A stretch of 64,000 bases of DNA from an uncultured Oscillospiraceae bacterium. GTDB taxonomy: Bacteria; Bacillota; Clostridia; Oscillospirales; Oscillospiraceae. The position numbers and the translations under genes were made by a program. The notes beneath the pieces are model-generated. The model was not told where the DNA came from and did not search any database. It saw nothing but the letters and a program-made list of their open reading frames with translations. Where the stretch lies: contig CATKZP010000010.1 in NCBI GenBank assembly GCA_949841355.1, positions 39,711 to 103,710 of the forward strand. Direction: 5' to 3'. This document shows, one piece after another, positions 51,289 to 60,476 of this stretch (its first letter is position 1; the number at the start of each line of letters is the position of its first letter).

Positions 51289-53527
51289 CCCCTTTGACCC
51301 CATGCACATCCAGGAGGAAAAGGCCGAGCGGGAGGCGCGCCGCCTCAAGCTGCGCACCAACCTGCTCATTGCGGTGTTCTGCGCGGTGCTGGCCGGCTTT
51401 GTGGCGGTGCTCTACCAGGCCCAGATCGTCAGCGGGAGCGACTACCGCGCCAACTCCAGCGTGCGCATCTCCAAGTCCGAGGTGGTGGACAGCGTCCGGG
51501 GGGAGATCCTGGACCGCTACGGCCGGGTGCTTGTCACCAACGAGGTGAGCTATTACGTCGCCCTGGACTGGACCGCCATGGGCTCCGACCGGCTGGACAT
51601 CCTCGCCCGCCTGCTGGACATCTGCCGGGAGGAGGGGGTGGAGTGGACCGACTCCCTGCCCATCTCCCAGAGCGCCCCGTGGAGCTATACCGCCGACATC
51701 CCCCTGGCCTCCCAGGCTGTGGATGAGGAGGGGAACCCCGCCGTCAATGAGAAGGGGGAGGCCGTTATCAACAAGACCGCCCTGGGCAGCCTGGCGGAGA
51801 AATGCGGCTGGGTGGGGAAGGCGGAAAAGTCCAACCTCACCGCCGGGGAGCTGCTCACCGCCATGTGCCAGACCTTCGGCCTCATAGAAAAGACGCCCCG
51901 CCCCCGGCTGGAGCACCCGGAGCTGGCCGGTATGCTCAGCGCCGCCGGGCAGGGCCTGGGCCTCATCGACCAGGGGGGCGGCATCAGCCAGGAGGTCCGG
52001 CAGCTGGCCGGAGTGCTCTACGAGCTGTACCTGCGCCTCAATGAGGTGGACAACAGCCAATACGTGTTCGCCCAGGGGGTGGACATGACCTTCATCTCCA
52101 AGGTGAAGGAAAACGCCCTGGCGGGCGTGCGCATCGAGACCACCACCGCCCGGCGGTACCAGACCGGCTACGCCGCCCACGTGCTGGGCTACACGGGCAA
52201 AATCTACCGGAACACCTGGGAGTACTACAAGGAGCTGGGCTACTCCATGGACGCCACCGTGGGGGTGGAGGGGGTGGAGCTGGCCTTTGAGGAGCAGCTC
52301 CACGGCGCCAGCGGCACCCGGCTCATCGAGAAGGACAGCGCCGGCAACACCATCGGCCAGGAGTGGCGCAAGGAGCCGGAGCCGGGGGAGAACGTGGTGC
52401 TCACCCTGGACATCGGCTTCCAGGCCACGGTGGAGGACCTGCTGGCCCAGTATTCCGCCAGGCAGGAGGTCAAGCTGGGGGAGGATGGGGAGCCGGAGCC
52501 CGTCAAGGGCATGGCCGCCGCGGTGGTGGACATGCGCGGCGGGGTGCTGGCCCTGGCGTCCTACCCCACCTACGACCTGGCCTCCTTCCGGGAGAACTTC
52601 AACGAATTGAGCCGCGACGAGAGCAAGCCCCTGAACAACCGGGCCACCATGGGCCTGTACGCCCCCGGCTCCACCTTCAAGCCTCTCACCGCCATCGCGG
52701 CGCTGGACTCCGGCACCATCGAGCCCCGGGACACGGTGGAGTGTACCGCGTACTACCACTTCTACCCCGACGTCTCCCCCGCCTGCTGGATCGCCCCCGG
52801 GCGGCACGGCAGGGAGAACGTCACCCAGGCCATCAAGGACTCCTGCAATATCTTCTTCTACGATGTGGGGCGGCGCACCACAATCGAAACCCTCCAGGAA
52901 TACGCCCGGAAGTTCGGCCTGGGGGAGTACACCGGCATTGAGATCTCGGAGTACAAGGGCTGGGTGGCCGGGCCGGAGGCCAACGCCCACTTTAACCTGC
53001 CCTGGTACGGCGGCGATATCATGAATGCCGCCATCGGCCAGGGCACCAACCAGTTCACCCCCCTGCAGCTGGCCAACTACGTGGCCACCCTGGTGAACGG
53101 CGGGAATCACTACGCCTGCCACCTGCTCAAGGAGTGCAAGTCCAGCGACTACAGCCAGGTCACCGAGACCTATGAGGCCGCCCCCCTGCACACCATCGAC
53201 CTCCAGCCCGAGGATCTGGCCGCCGTCAAGCAGGGCATGTACGACCTGTCCAAGACCTACACCATGGCCCGGTGGTTCAGCTCCCTGCCGGTGGAGGTGG
53301 GCTGTAAGACGGGCACCGCCGAGACCTCCGCCAAGGCGGCGTCCACCGACGCCATTTTCGTGTGCTTCGCCCCCTACGACGACCCCCAGATCGCCCTGTG
53401 CATCGTGGCGGAGGGCGGCGACGCCGGCGGCTCCCTGGCGGAGATCGCCGCGGGCATCATGGCCCAGTATTTCTCCACCGACGGCTCCCTCAACAACGTC
53501 AGCCGGGAGAACACCCTGCTGCACTGA
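51281..53527 (+). CDS. mrdA: Penicillin-binding protein 2 (class B transpeptidase)
   Basis: A 748-residue peptidoglycan transpeptidase of the elongation complex. One N-terminal membrane helix (about 26-46) is followed by the pedestal domain and the transpeptidase domain with active-site motifs S464-T-F-K, S521-C-N and K676-T-G-T. Length fits PBP2 with an expanded pedestal. It is translationally coupled to mreD and ends at a strong terminator. Confidence 0.95.
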   Translation: MNNPFDPMHIQEEKAEREARRLKLRTNLLIAVFCAVLAGFVAVLYQAQIVSGSDYRANSSVRISKSEVVDSVRGEILDRYGRVLVTNEVSYYVALDWTAMGSDRLDILARLLDICREEGVEWTDSLPISQSAPWSYTADIPLASQAVDEEGNPAVNEKGEAVINKTALGSLAEKCGWVGKAEKSNLTAGELLTAMCQTFGLIEKTPRPRLEHPELAGMLSAAGQGLGLIDQGGGISQEVRQLAGVLYELYLRLNEVDNSQYVFAQGVDMTFISKVKENALAGVRIETTTARRYQTGYAAHVLGYTGKIYRNTWEYYKELGYSMDATVGVEGVELAFEEQLHGASGTRLIEKDSAGNTIGQEWRKEPEPGENVVLTLDIGFQATVEDLLAQYSARQEVKLGEDGEPEPVKGMAAAVVDMRGGVLALASYPTYDLASFRENFNELSRDESKPLNNRATMGLYAPGSTFKPLTAIAALDSGTIEPRDTVECTAYYHFYPDVSPACWIAPGRHGRENVTQAIKDSCNIFFYDVGRRTTIETLQEYARKFGLGEYTGIEISEYKGWVAGPEANAHFNLPWYGGDIMNAAIGQGTNQFTPLQLANYVATLVNGGNHYACHLLKECKSSDYSQVTETYEAAPLHTIDLQPEDLAAVKQGMYDLSKTYTMARWFSSLPVEVGCKTGTAETSAKAASTDAIFVCFAPYDDPQIALCIVAEGGDAGGSLAEIAAGIMAQYFSTDGSLNNVSRENTLLH

Positions 53528-53533
53528 CCCCGG

Positions 53534-53575
53534 AAAAGGCCGGAGACGGAATATTATTCCGTCCCCGGCCTTTTT
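53534..53575 (+). terminator. Terminator of mreD-mrdA
   Basis: An 18-bp stem with one mismatch (53534-53552 with 53556-53574) and loop ATT, followed by T residues. Confidence 0.9.
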
Positions 53576-53679
53576 GGGTGGGCGGGACATAATTGTTTTG
53601 GGCAAATCAGAGAAAATAAACCGGGTACTTCCGGGCCAGGATGCCCCCGCGTCCTGCAATCCAGTTTTTGGGAAACCAT

Positions 53680-53720
53680 TGATCCACAAGGCTTCCACAA
53701 CTTCCACACAAACTTCCACA
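53680..53720 (+). promoter_or_regulatory. DnaA-box cluster downstream of mrdA
   Basis: Four 9-mers in one orientation: TGATCCACA (53680-53688), GCTTCCACA (53691-53699), ACTTCCACA (53700-53708) and ACTTCCACA (53712-53720), spaced 9-12 bp. The surrounding 330 nt between the two terminators hold no gene. Confidence 0.65.
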
Positions 53721-53857
53721 GCACTGTGCAAGGATGACGGACGGCATTCCTGCATAACCGGGTTTACATAAAGGGATGTCAAGCCCAATTCCTCCGTGAA
53801 TTCCACGATTTTAAAAATTCCGGTATATCGCTCCAATCTGAGGCGGGAGGGCAAAAA

Positions 53858-53888
53858 AAGCGCCCCGGCTTTTCACCGGGGCGCTTGT
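53858..53888 (-). terminator. Terminator of the transketolase operon
   Basis: On the minus strand AAGCGCCCCGG pairs with CCGGGGCGCTT around a TGAAAAG loop, followed by a TTTTTT run. Confidence 0.9.
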
Positions 53889-53905
53889 CTCGAACCGAAC
53901 GGGGC

Positions 53906-54850
53906 TCAGCTTCTGGCGAACTGCTCCGCCACGCTGGCGATGTTGGCCGCGCACAGCCCGAACTGCTCCAGCAGGGCCGCCGCCGGGCCGGAGTGGCCGA
54001 ACACGTCGTTGACGCCGATGCGCTTGACGGGGGTGGGGCGCTTTTCGCCCAGCAGGGAGCACACCGCCTCCCCCAGCCCGCCGATGACGGAGTGCTCCTC
54101 GCAGGTGATAATCTTCCCGCACTCCGCCGCCGCTTGGAGCACCAGCTCCTCGTCCAGCGGCTTGATGGTGGCCATGTTGATGATCCGGGCGGACAGGCCC
54201 CGCTGGGCCAGCAGCTCTCCGGCCTCCACCGCCTCGGCCACCAGCAGGCCGTTGGCGATGATGGCGATGTCGCCGCCGTCCCGCATCACCTCGCCCCTGC
54301 CGATCTCAAAGGCGAAGCTGTCCTCGTCGTGGAACACGGGCACCGGGGAGCGGCCAAAGCGCATATACACGGGGCCCTGGTGCTCATAGGCGGCTTTGAC
54401 CATGGCCTTGGCCTCCACCGCGTCGGCGGGGGACATGACCACCATGCCGGGGATGGCGCGCATGAGGGCGAAGTCCTCCAGGCACTGGTGGGAGGCGCCG
54501 TCCTCCCCCACGGAGATGCCGCCGTGGGAGGCGCCGATCTTCACGTTGAGCCCCGTGTAGCCGATGGAGTTGCGCACCTGCTCATAGGCCCGCCCGGCGG
54601 CGAACATGGCGAAGGAGGAGGCGAAGGCCACCATGCCCATGGCGGCGGCCCCGGCGGCCACGGCCATCATGTTCCCCTCCGCGATGCCGCAGTTGAAGTG
54701 GCGGTCCGGGAACGCCTTGCCGAACATGGCGGTCTGGGTGGAGCCGGCCAGGTCCGCGTCGAACACCACCACGTTGTCGTGGGCGGCCCCCAGCTCCCGC
54801 AGGGCCTCGCCGTACCCCTGCCGGGTGGCAATCTTTTTCACGCTTTCCAT
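53906..54850 (-). CDS. Transketolase, C-terminal subunit
   Basis: A 314-residue subunit holding the pyrimidine-binding and C-terminal domains of transketolase. The TPP-activating Glu lies in FNCGIAEGNMM, and KIGASHGGISVGEDGASHQ is the family landmark. It begins immediately after the stop codon of the N-terminal subunit (TAA-ATG). Together they exchange two-carbon units in the non-oxidative pentose phosphate pathway. Confidence 0.94.
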   Translation of the reverse strand: MESVKKIATRQGYGEALRELGAAHDNVVVFDADLAGSTQTAMFGKAFPDRHFNCGIAEGNMMAVAAGAAAMGMVAFASSFAMFAAGRAYEQVRNSIGYTGLNVKIGASHGGISVGEDGASHQCLEDFALMRAIPGMVVMSPADAVEAKAMVKAAYEHQGPVYMRFGRSPVPVFHDEDSFAFEIGRGEVMRDGGDIAIIANGLLVAEAVEAGELLAQRGLSARIINMATIKPLDEELVLQAAAECGKIITCEEHSVIGGLGEAVCSLLGEKRPTPVKRIGVNDVFGHSGPAAALLEQFGLCAANIASVAEQFARS

Positions 54851-55696
54851 TTATACCGCCTCCAATCCGGCCAGAGCCGCGCGCAGCTCGCTCAGCGCGG
54901 TCTCGGCCTGCTCGTCGTTGGGGGCCTTGCCGTGCCAGCCCGCCTGGTTTTCCATAAAGCTGACCCCTTTGCCCTTGGTGGTTTTCATCACGATGGCGAA
55001 GGGGCGGCCCTTCACCCGCCTGGCCTGGGCGAAGGCGGCCTCGAGCTGTTCGAAGTCGTGGCCGTCCACCTCCGCCGTCTCCCAGCCGAAGGCGCGCAGC
55101 TTGTCAGCGATGGGGTAGGGGCTCATCACCTGGTCCACGGGCCCGTCGATCTGGAGGCCGTTGTTGTCGATGACGGCGCACAGGTTGTCCAGCTTGTAGT
55201 GGTGGGCGAACATCATGGCCTCCCACACCTGGCCCTCCTGGATTTCGCCGTCCCCCAGCAGGGTGTAGACCCGGCAGGGATTGTTTTGCAGCTTGGCGGA
55301 CAGGGCCATGCCGCAGGCGGCGGACACCCCCTGCCCCAAGGAGCCGGTGGACATGTCCACCCCGGGGATGGACTTCATGTCCGGGTGGCCCTGGAGGTAG
55401 CTGCCGATATGGCGCAGGGTTTTGAGGTCCTCCCAGGGGAAGAAGCCCCGCAGCGCCAGCGCGGCGTACAGCCCCGGCGCGCAGTGGCCCTTGGAGAGGA
55501 CGAACCGGTCCCGGCCCCCCTTCTTGGGGTCCTTAGGGTCCACGTTCAGCTCCTTGAAGTAGAGGTAGGCGAACAGGTCGGCGGAGGACAGGCTTCCGCC
55601 GGGGTGGCCCGCTTTGGCGGCGTGGGTGGACTGGATGATCCCCATGCGCACCTTGCAGGCGTTGGCCATCAGCGTCTTTTTCTCGTTGGCAGTCAT
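54851..55696 (-). CDS. Transketolase, N-terminal subunit
   Basis: A 281-residue TPP-binding subunit. The diphosphate-binding motif GDGEIQEGQVWEAMMFAHHYKLDN and TGSLGQGVSAACG are intact, with SKGHCAPGLYAALA near the start. Split transketolases are common in anaerobic Bacillota. The gene is the first of the pair and starts at ATG 55696. Confidence 0.94.
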   Translation of the reverse strand: MTANEKKTLMANACKVRMGIIQSTHAAKAGHPGGSLSSADLFAYLYFKELNVDPKDPKKGGRDRFVLSKGHCAPGLYAALALRGFFPWEDLKTLRHIGSYLQGHPDMKSIPGVDMSTGSLGQGVSAACGMALSAKLQNNPCRVYTLLGDGEIQEGQVWEAMMFAHHYKLDNLCAVIDNNGLQIDGPVDQVMSPYPIADKLRAFGWETAEVDGHDFEQLEAAFAQARRVKGRPFAIVMKTTKGKGVSFMENQAGWHGKAPNDEQAETALSELRAALAGLEAV

Positions 55697-55767
55697 ATGA
55701 TTCCTTCTTTCCTCCGGCAGGGCCGCGGGAACTCAGGCGGTCTGCGGTAATGTATGATAAGAGCGGC

Positions 55768-56853
55768 CTACGGCGTGTCGATGCTGTCCCGGCAGAAGAA
55801 GCGGTAGCTGGTCTGGCTGTGGAACTCCTCCCCCGCCCGCAGCACGCAGGAGGGGAAGTCCGGCCGGTTGGGGGAGTCGGGGAAGAACTGGGTCTCCAGG
55901 CAGAAGCCGCAGCGGTCGCCGTATGCCGCGCCGCCCTTCCCGGCGGGACAGCCCCCCAGGAAATTGCCCGCGTAGAACTGGATGCCCGGCATATCGGTGT
56001 GGACGGACATGGCGATGCCGGTGTTCTTGGAGAAAGCCATGGCGGCGGGAAGGCCGCTGTTCGGGCGCAGGACCCAGTTGTGGTCGTACCCCCCGGCCAG
56101 AGCAAGCTGGGGGAAGTCCTCCCCGATGCGGGCGCCGATGGGCTGGGCGCGGCGCAGGTCCATGGGAGTGCCGTCCACGGGGAGGACGGGCATCTCGCAC
56201 CCGTCCCCGTCCGCGGTCCTGACGGGGATAAGCCCCGGCCCGATGGGGGTGTAGTGGTCGGAGAACAGCCGGATGTGCTGGTCCTCCACCCTGCCGCTGG
56301 CGTGGCCGGAGAGGTTGAAATAGCTGTGGTTGGTGGGGTTGAACACGGTGTCCTGGTCGCACCGCGCCCAGTAGAGGATGCGCAGGGTATCCTGGTACAG
56401 CTGGTAGGTGACCCGCACCTCCAGATTGCCGGGGTAGCCCTCCTCCCCGTCGGGGCTGGCGAGGGAGAGGGTGACGGCGTCCTGTTTCACCTCTTCCGCC
56501 GTCCACACCCGCTTGTCGAAGCCCACGGCCCCGCCGTGGAGGGAGTTGGGCCCGTCGTTGGCACACAGAACGTACTCCTTATCGTGCAGGGTGAACCGCG
56601 CCCCGGCGATGCGGTTGGCGTACCGGCCCACAATGGCGCCCATATACTTGTCCTGGGCCAGGTAGTCCTCCAGGGTGTCAAAGCCCAAAACCACGTCCAC
56701 CGGCCTGCCGTCCCGGTCGGGGACCTCCAGCGAGCGCACCGCGCCGCCGTAGGTGAGCACCTGGCAGCGCAGCCAGCCGTTGTCCAGGGTGATCTGGTCC
56801 ACCTGCGCGCCGCCGTCGGGCATGCGGCCGAAGGCGGCTGTGTTGTTTTCCAT
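55768..56853 (-). CDS. galM: Aldose 1-epimerase
   Basis: A 361-residue mutarotase that interconverts alpha and beta anomers of galactose or glucose. Catalytic His residues lie in GGAVGFDKRVW upstream context and NPTNHSYFNLSGH, and the catalytic Glu in FCLETQFFPDSPNRPDFPS. The start at 56853 follows GGAGG; the longer open frame runs into the divergent gene. It is separated from the transketolase genes by 71 nt and has its own promoter. Confidence 0.94.
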   Translation of the reverse strand: MENNTAAFGRMPDGGAQVDQITLDNGWLRCQVLTYGGAVRSLEVPDRDGRPVDVVLGFDTLEDYLAQDKYMGAIVGRYANRIAGARFTLHDKEYVLCANDGPNSLHGGAVGFDKRVWTAEEVKQDAVTLSLASPDGEEGYPGNLEVRVTYQLYQDTLRILYWARCDQDTVFNPTNHSYFNLSGHASGRVEDQHIRLFSDHYTPIGPGLIPVRTADGDGCEMPVLPVDGTPMDLRRAQPIGARIGEDFPQLALAGGYDHNWVLRPNSGLPAAMAFSKNTGIAMSVHTDMPGIQFYAGNFLGGCPAGKGGAAYGDRCGFCLETQFFPDSPNRPDFPSCVLRAGEEFHSQTSYRFFCRDSIDTP

Positions 56854-56929
56854 AGATTCCTCCTGTGTCTGCCGGCATGTGTGAGGGGAGGGGCCGGCCC
56901 CGCTCCCGGCGTCAAATACATTCCAGTCC

Positions 56930-56958
56930 ATTTTACCATACCCGGCGGGGGAAAACAA
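56930..56958 (-). promoter_or_regulatory. Promoter of galM
   Basis: On the minus strand TTGTTT (56958-56953), a 17-nt spacer and TAAAAT (56935-56930). Confidence 0.55.
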
Positions 56959-57026
56959 CCGCAAACCGGTTTTTTCCGGCCTTTTTGTCGAATTGGTGAC
57001 ACTGACCAAAAATTTCCCGCGCCCTG

Positions 57027-57055
57027 TTGGCATCCATCCATTTTTTTGATATAAT
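57027..57055 (+). promoter_or_regulatory. Promoter of the DUF1538-PII genes
   Basis: TTGGCA (57027-57032), a 17-nt spacer and TATAAT (57050-57055), 26 nt before the gene. Confidence 0.75.
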
Positions 57056-57081
57056 GCCCTATACATCATTACAATGGCGGG

Positions 57082-58641
57082 ATGTTTGCCATAGAGAGGA
57101 CGGTGGAGCGGTTGGGCGGTTCCCTCCCGAAATTGAAGGAAAAGCTGCTGGAGGCGCTCAAGGCGGTGTTGCCCATTGTGGGCATCGTGCTGGCGCTGTG
57201 CTTCAGCATGGCCCCCATCTCCCCCAGCATTCTGCTGTGCTTTCTGCTGGGGGCGGCCATGATCGTGGCGGGCATGATGTTTTTCACCCTGGGCGCGGAG
57301 GCCAGCATGACCCCCATGGGAGAGCGGGTAGGCTCCGCCGTCACCCGCAGCCGCAGGCTGTGGGTCATCATTGTCATGGGCTTTTTGCTGGGCTTTCTCA
57401 TCACCATCTCCGAGCCGGATCTCCAGGTGCTGGCCGGCCAGGTGCCCGCCGTGCCCAACCTGACCCTGATCCTGTCGGTGGCGGCGGGGGTGGGCGTGTT
57501 TCTGGTGGCGGCGCTGCTGCGCATGCTGCTGGGCATCGCCCTGGCCCCCATGCTGGTGTTTTTCTACGGGGCGGTGTTCGTCCTGGCCTTTTTCGTCCCG
57601 CCGGACTTTCTGGCGGTGGCCTTCGACTCCGGCGGCGTCACCACGGGGCCTATGACGGTGCCCTTTATCATGGCCCTGGGCGTGGGCATCTGCGCCATCC
57701 GAAACGACCGCCACGCTGCGGACGACAGCTTCGGCCTGGTGGCGCTGTGCTCCATCGGGCCCATCCTGGCGGTGCTCATCCTGGGCATGATCTTCCGCCC
57801 GGAGGACGGGGCGTACACGCCCCCCGTCCTGCCGGAGATCGCGGACTCGGTGGAGCTGTGGGCGCTGTTCCGGGACGGGCTGCCCACCTACATGGGGGAG
57901 ATCGCCCTGTCCCTGCTGCCCATCACCGCCCTGTTCGGGATATTCCAGCTGGCGGCGCTGAAGCTGTCCCCCCGGACGCTGAAGAAGATCGGCGTGGGGC
58001 TTGTCTACACCTACGCGGGGCTGGTGCTCTTTCTCACGGGGGCCAACGTGGGCTTTATGCCCGCAGGCAATTACCTGGGCCAGGTGATGGCGGGGCGGGA
58101 CTTCCGCTGGATCATCGTGCCGGTGGGCATGGTCATCGGCTACTTCATCGTCAAGGCGGAGCCCGCGGTCTACGTCCTCAACCGGCAGGTGGAGGAGATC
58201 ACCGACGGGGCCATCCCCTCCTCGGCCATGGGGGCGGCGCTGTCGCTGGGCGTGGCGGCGTCCATCGGCCTGGCCATGGTGCGGGTGCTCACGGGGATCT
58301 CCATTTTGTGGTTTCTCATACCGGGCTACGCCATCGCCATTATCCTGTCCTTTTTCGTGCCCAAGATATTCACCGCCATCGCCTTTGACTCCGGCGGCGT
58401 GGCCTCGGGACCCATGACCGCGGCCTTTCTGCTGCCCTTCGCCCAGGGGGCGTGCGCGGCGGTGGGCGGGAACATCGTCACCGACGCCTTCGGGGTGGTG
58501 GCCATGGTGGCCATGACGCCCCTCATCGCCATCCAGGTGCTGGGCGTGGTCTACCGCGTCCGGCAGGGCGCGGGGGCCAAGGCTGTCCCGGCGGCCCCGT
58601 CCTTCGAGGATCTGGACGACGACGCGATTATTGAGCTATAA
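57082..58641 (+). CDS. DUF1538 membrane protein
   Basis: A 519-residue membrane protein made of two similar halves, each with about six helices and the signature AFDSGGV(T/A)(T/S)GPMT (around residues 180 and 440). DUF1538 proteins are predicted transporters that are often encoded with a PII-like protein, as here. The duplicated signature loops suggest a pseudo-symmetric transport path. Substrate unknown. A full family A element lies between its stop codon and the next gene. Confidence 0.88.
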   Translation: MFAIERTVERLGGSLPKLKEKLLEALKAVLPIVGIVLALCFSMAPISPSILLCFLLGAAMIVAGMMFFTLGAEASMTPMGERVGSAVTRSRRLWVIIVMGFLLGFLITISEPDLQVLAGQVPAVPNLTLILSVAAGVGVFLVAALLRMLLGIALAPMLVFFYGAVFVLAFFVPPDFLAVAFDSGGVTTGPMTVPFIMALGVGICAIRNDRHAADDSFGLVALCSIGPILAVLILGMIFRPEDGAYTPPVLPEIADSVELWALFRDGLPTYMGEIALSLLPITALFGIFQLAALKLSPRTLKKIGVGLVYTYAGLVLFLTGANVGFMPAGNYLGQVMAGRDFRWIIVPVGMVIGYFIVKAEPAVYVLNRQVEEITDGAIPSSAMGAALSLGVAASIGLAMVRVLTGISILWFLIPGYAIAIILSFFVPKIFTAIAFDSGGVASGPMTAAFLLPFAQGACAAVGGNIVTDAFGVVAMVAMTPLIAIQVLGVVYRVRQGAGAKAVPAAPSFEDLDDDAIIEL

Positions 58642-58765
58642 GCGCTGAGCCGTCGCGAGCAGCGCGGGTGGACCGAAGCGAGGGCGAGCGCCGGGGCGCA
58701 CAGCGCCCCGGCGACCAGCCCGAGACGGAGGGAAGCCGCGCGTTGCGAGCAGGCGAAGCGTGACG
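58640..58765 (+). repeat. Family A full-length element between the DUF1538 and PII-like genes
   Basis: It starts at the DUF1538 stop codon and ends GCGAAGCGTGACGGCAAAC. The central arms GGGC/GCCC (58682-58685 with 58718-58721) and an 11-bp hairpin CGCCGGGGCGC/GCGCCCCGGCG (58689-58699 with 58703-58713) replace the AT-rich arms of other copies while keeping the pairing. Confidence 0.8.
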
Positions 58766-58798
58766 GCAAACAGCAAGAAAGGTGGAAGAGCCTTCCTG

Positions 58799-59500
58799 AT
58801 GAATGAATTATATCTCATGGTGACCATCACCGAGCGGGCGCGGGCAAAGCAGTTTTTGGCCCTGTTTGCCCGCCACAACGCCGCCGTGGCCCTCAGCGCC
58901 CTGGGGGCGGGCACCGCGCGCAGCGAGCTTTTGGACTACTTCGGCCTGGAAAAGACGGAGAAGGCGGTCACCTTCTGCGTGGTCACCCGCTCCACCTGGC
59001 GCGGGGTGAAGGGGGCCATGCAGCGGGAGCTGAACATCGACGTGCCCGGCACGGGCATCGCCTTTATCATCCCCCTGAGCAGCATCGGGGGGAAGAAGCC
59101 GCTGGCCTTCCTCACCGACGGCCAGGATTTTGAAGCGGGGGAGGAGAGCGCCTTGAAGGACACGAAATATGAGCTGCTGGTGGTCATCGCCAACCAGGGG
59201 TACACCGAGCTGATTATGGACGCCGCCCGGGAGCAGCAGGCGGGGGGCGGCACCGTGCTGCACGCCAAGGGCACCGGCATGGAGAAGGCGGAGAAATTTT
59301 TGGGCTTCTCCCTGGTGAACGAGAAGGAGATGGTGTTCATCGTGGTCAAGACCGCCACCAAAAACCGCATCATGCGCGCCATCATGGACAAGGCGGGGCT
59401 GCACAGCAAGGCCCAGTCCATCGTGTTCTCCCTGCCCGTGACGGGGACGGCGGGTATGCGCCTGCTGGAGCTGGCCGGCGACGAGACGGACGAGGACTGA
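58799..59500 (+). CDS. Tandem PII-like signalling protein
   Basis: A 233-residue protein formed by two PII-like ferredoxin folds: one begins LYLMVTITERARAKQFLALF, the second YELLVVIANQGYTELIMDAAREQQAGGGTVLHAKG. The second carries the usual helix-loop of PII proteins, but no T-loop tyrosine context is seen. It probably senses a nucleotide or anion and gates the DUF1538 protein encoded upstream. The start at 58799 lies after AAAGGTGG. Confidence 0.82.
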   Translation: MNELYLMVTITERARAKQFLALFARHNAAVALSALGAGTARSELLDYFGLEKTEKAVTFCVVTRSTWRGVKGAMQRELNIDVPGTGIAFIIPLSSIGGKKPLAFLTDGQDFEAGEESALKDTKYELLVVIANQGYTELIMDAAREQQAGGGTVLHAKGTGMEKAEKFLGFSLVNEKEMVFIVVKTATKNRIMRAIMDKAGLHSKAQSIVFSLPVTGTAGMRLLELAGDETDED

Positions 59501-59503
59501 TCC

Positions 59504-60052
59504 GTGGACGCGCCGGAGCGCTTGACCCTCAACGGGAGGGACTACGCCATCCTGGGCCTTCTGGGGAAGGGCAAGGGGGGCTATACCTGGCTGGCCCAGC
59601 GGGACGGGGTTCGGTACGCCCTGAAGCAGATCCACCACGAGCCCTGTGACTACTACCAGTTTGGCGACAAGCTGGCCGCCGAGCTGAGGGACTATGAGCG
59701 GCTGTCCGCCCTGGGGGTGCCCCTGCCCAGGCTGCTGGACGCGGACCGGGCCGCCGAGCGGCTTTTGAAGGAGCTGCTCCCCGGGGAGACCATCTACCGC
59801 CTGGCTCTGGCGGACGCGGTGGAGCCCTGGCAGTGGGAGCAGGTCCGGGGGCTGTCCCGGATGCTGCGGGAGGCGGGGCTGAACATCGACTGGTTCCCCA
59901 CCAACTTCATGTGCCGGGACGGGGTGCTGTACTACGTGGACTACGAGTGTAATCCTTACATGGAGCAGTGGAGCTTTGAACACTGGGGGGCGCGCTACTG
60001 GTCGCGCACGCCGGAGCTGACGGCCTATGCCGGAGAGCACGGGGACGAATGA
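59504..60052 (+). CDS. Small protein-kinase-fold protein
   Basis: A 182-residue protein with a glycine loop (LLGKGKGGYTWLA), a candidate ATP lysine in YALKQIHHEP, and the C-terminal segment GLNIDWFPTNFMCRDGVLYYVDYECNPY, which resembles the catalytic and metal-binding loops of small Bud32/RIO-like kinases. It begins with GTG 3 nt after the PII-like gene. Targets unknown; the fold could also serve small-molecule phosphorylation. Confidence 0.75.
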   Translation: MDAPERLTLNGRDYAILGLLGKGKGGYTWLAQRDGVRYALKQIHHEPCDYYQFGDKLAAELRDYERLSALGVPLPRLLDADRAAERLLKELLPGETIYRLALADAVEPWQWEQVRGLSRMLREAGLNIDWFPTNFMCRDGVLYYVDYECNPYMEQWSFEHWGARYWSRTPELTAYAGEHGDE

Positions 60053-60065
60053 GGAGGACAACGCC

Positions 60066-60473
60066 ATGAGACGGGAAAAAAGCTGCGGCGCGGTGATTTT
60101 CCGCGAGGAGGCCGGAGGCCGGGAGTACCTGGTGCTCCACAGCACCCAGGGGCACACCACCCTGTGCAAGGGCCACGTGGAGGGGGACGAGACGGAGCAC
60201 GAGACCGCCGTCCGGGAAATCATGGAGGAGACCGGCCTGCGCGTGGATTTTGTGGACGGCTTCCGGGCGGACATCGCCTATTCCCCCCGGCCGGGGGTGG
60301 ACAAGGACGTGGTGTTCTTCCTGGCCCGCAGGTCCGGGGGAACGCTGGCCTGCCAGCCCGAGGAGGTGGCGGACGCCCGCTTCCTGCCCTTTGAGGGGGC
60401 GATGGCGGCGCTGACCCACCCCTCCGACCGGGAGGTGCTGGAGCGGGCCAACGCCTTTTTGGAGTGGGGCTGA
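60066..60473 (+). CDS. Nudix hydrolase, diadenosine tetraphosphatase-like
   Basis: A 135-residue hydrolase with a complete Nudix box (GHVEGDETEHETAVREIMEETGL). The N-terminus MRREKSCGAVIFREEAGGREYLVLHS matches asymmetric Ap4A hydrolases. The start at 60066 follows AGGAGGAC, with an in-frame longer version overlapping the upstream gene. It could clear Ap4A or other nucleoside diphosphate derivatives. Confidence 0.86.
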   Translation: MRREKSCGAVIFREEAGGREYLVLHSTQGHTTLCKGHVEGDETEHETAVREIMEETGLRVDFVDGFRADIAYSPRPGVDKDVVFFLARRSGGTLACQPEEVADARFLPFEGAMAALTHPSDREVLERANAFLEWG

Positions 60474-60476
60474 GCC

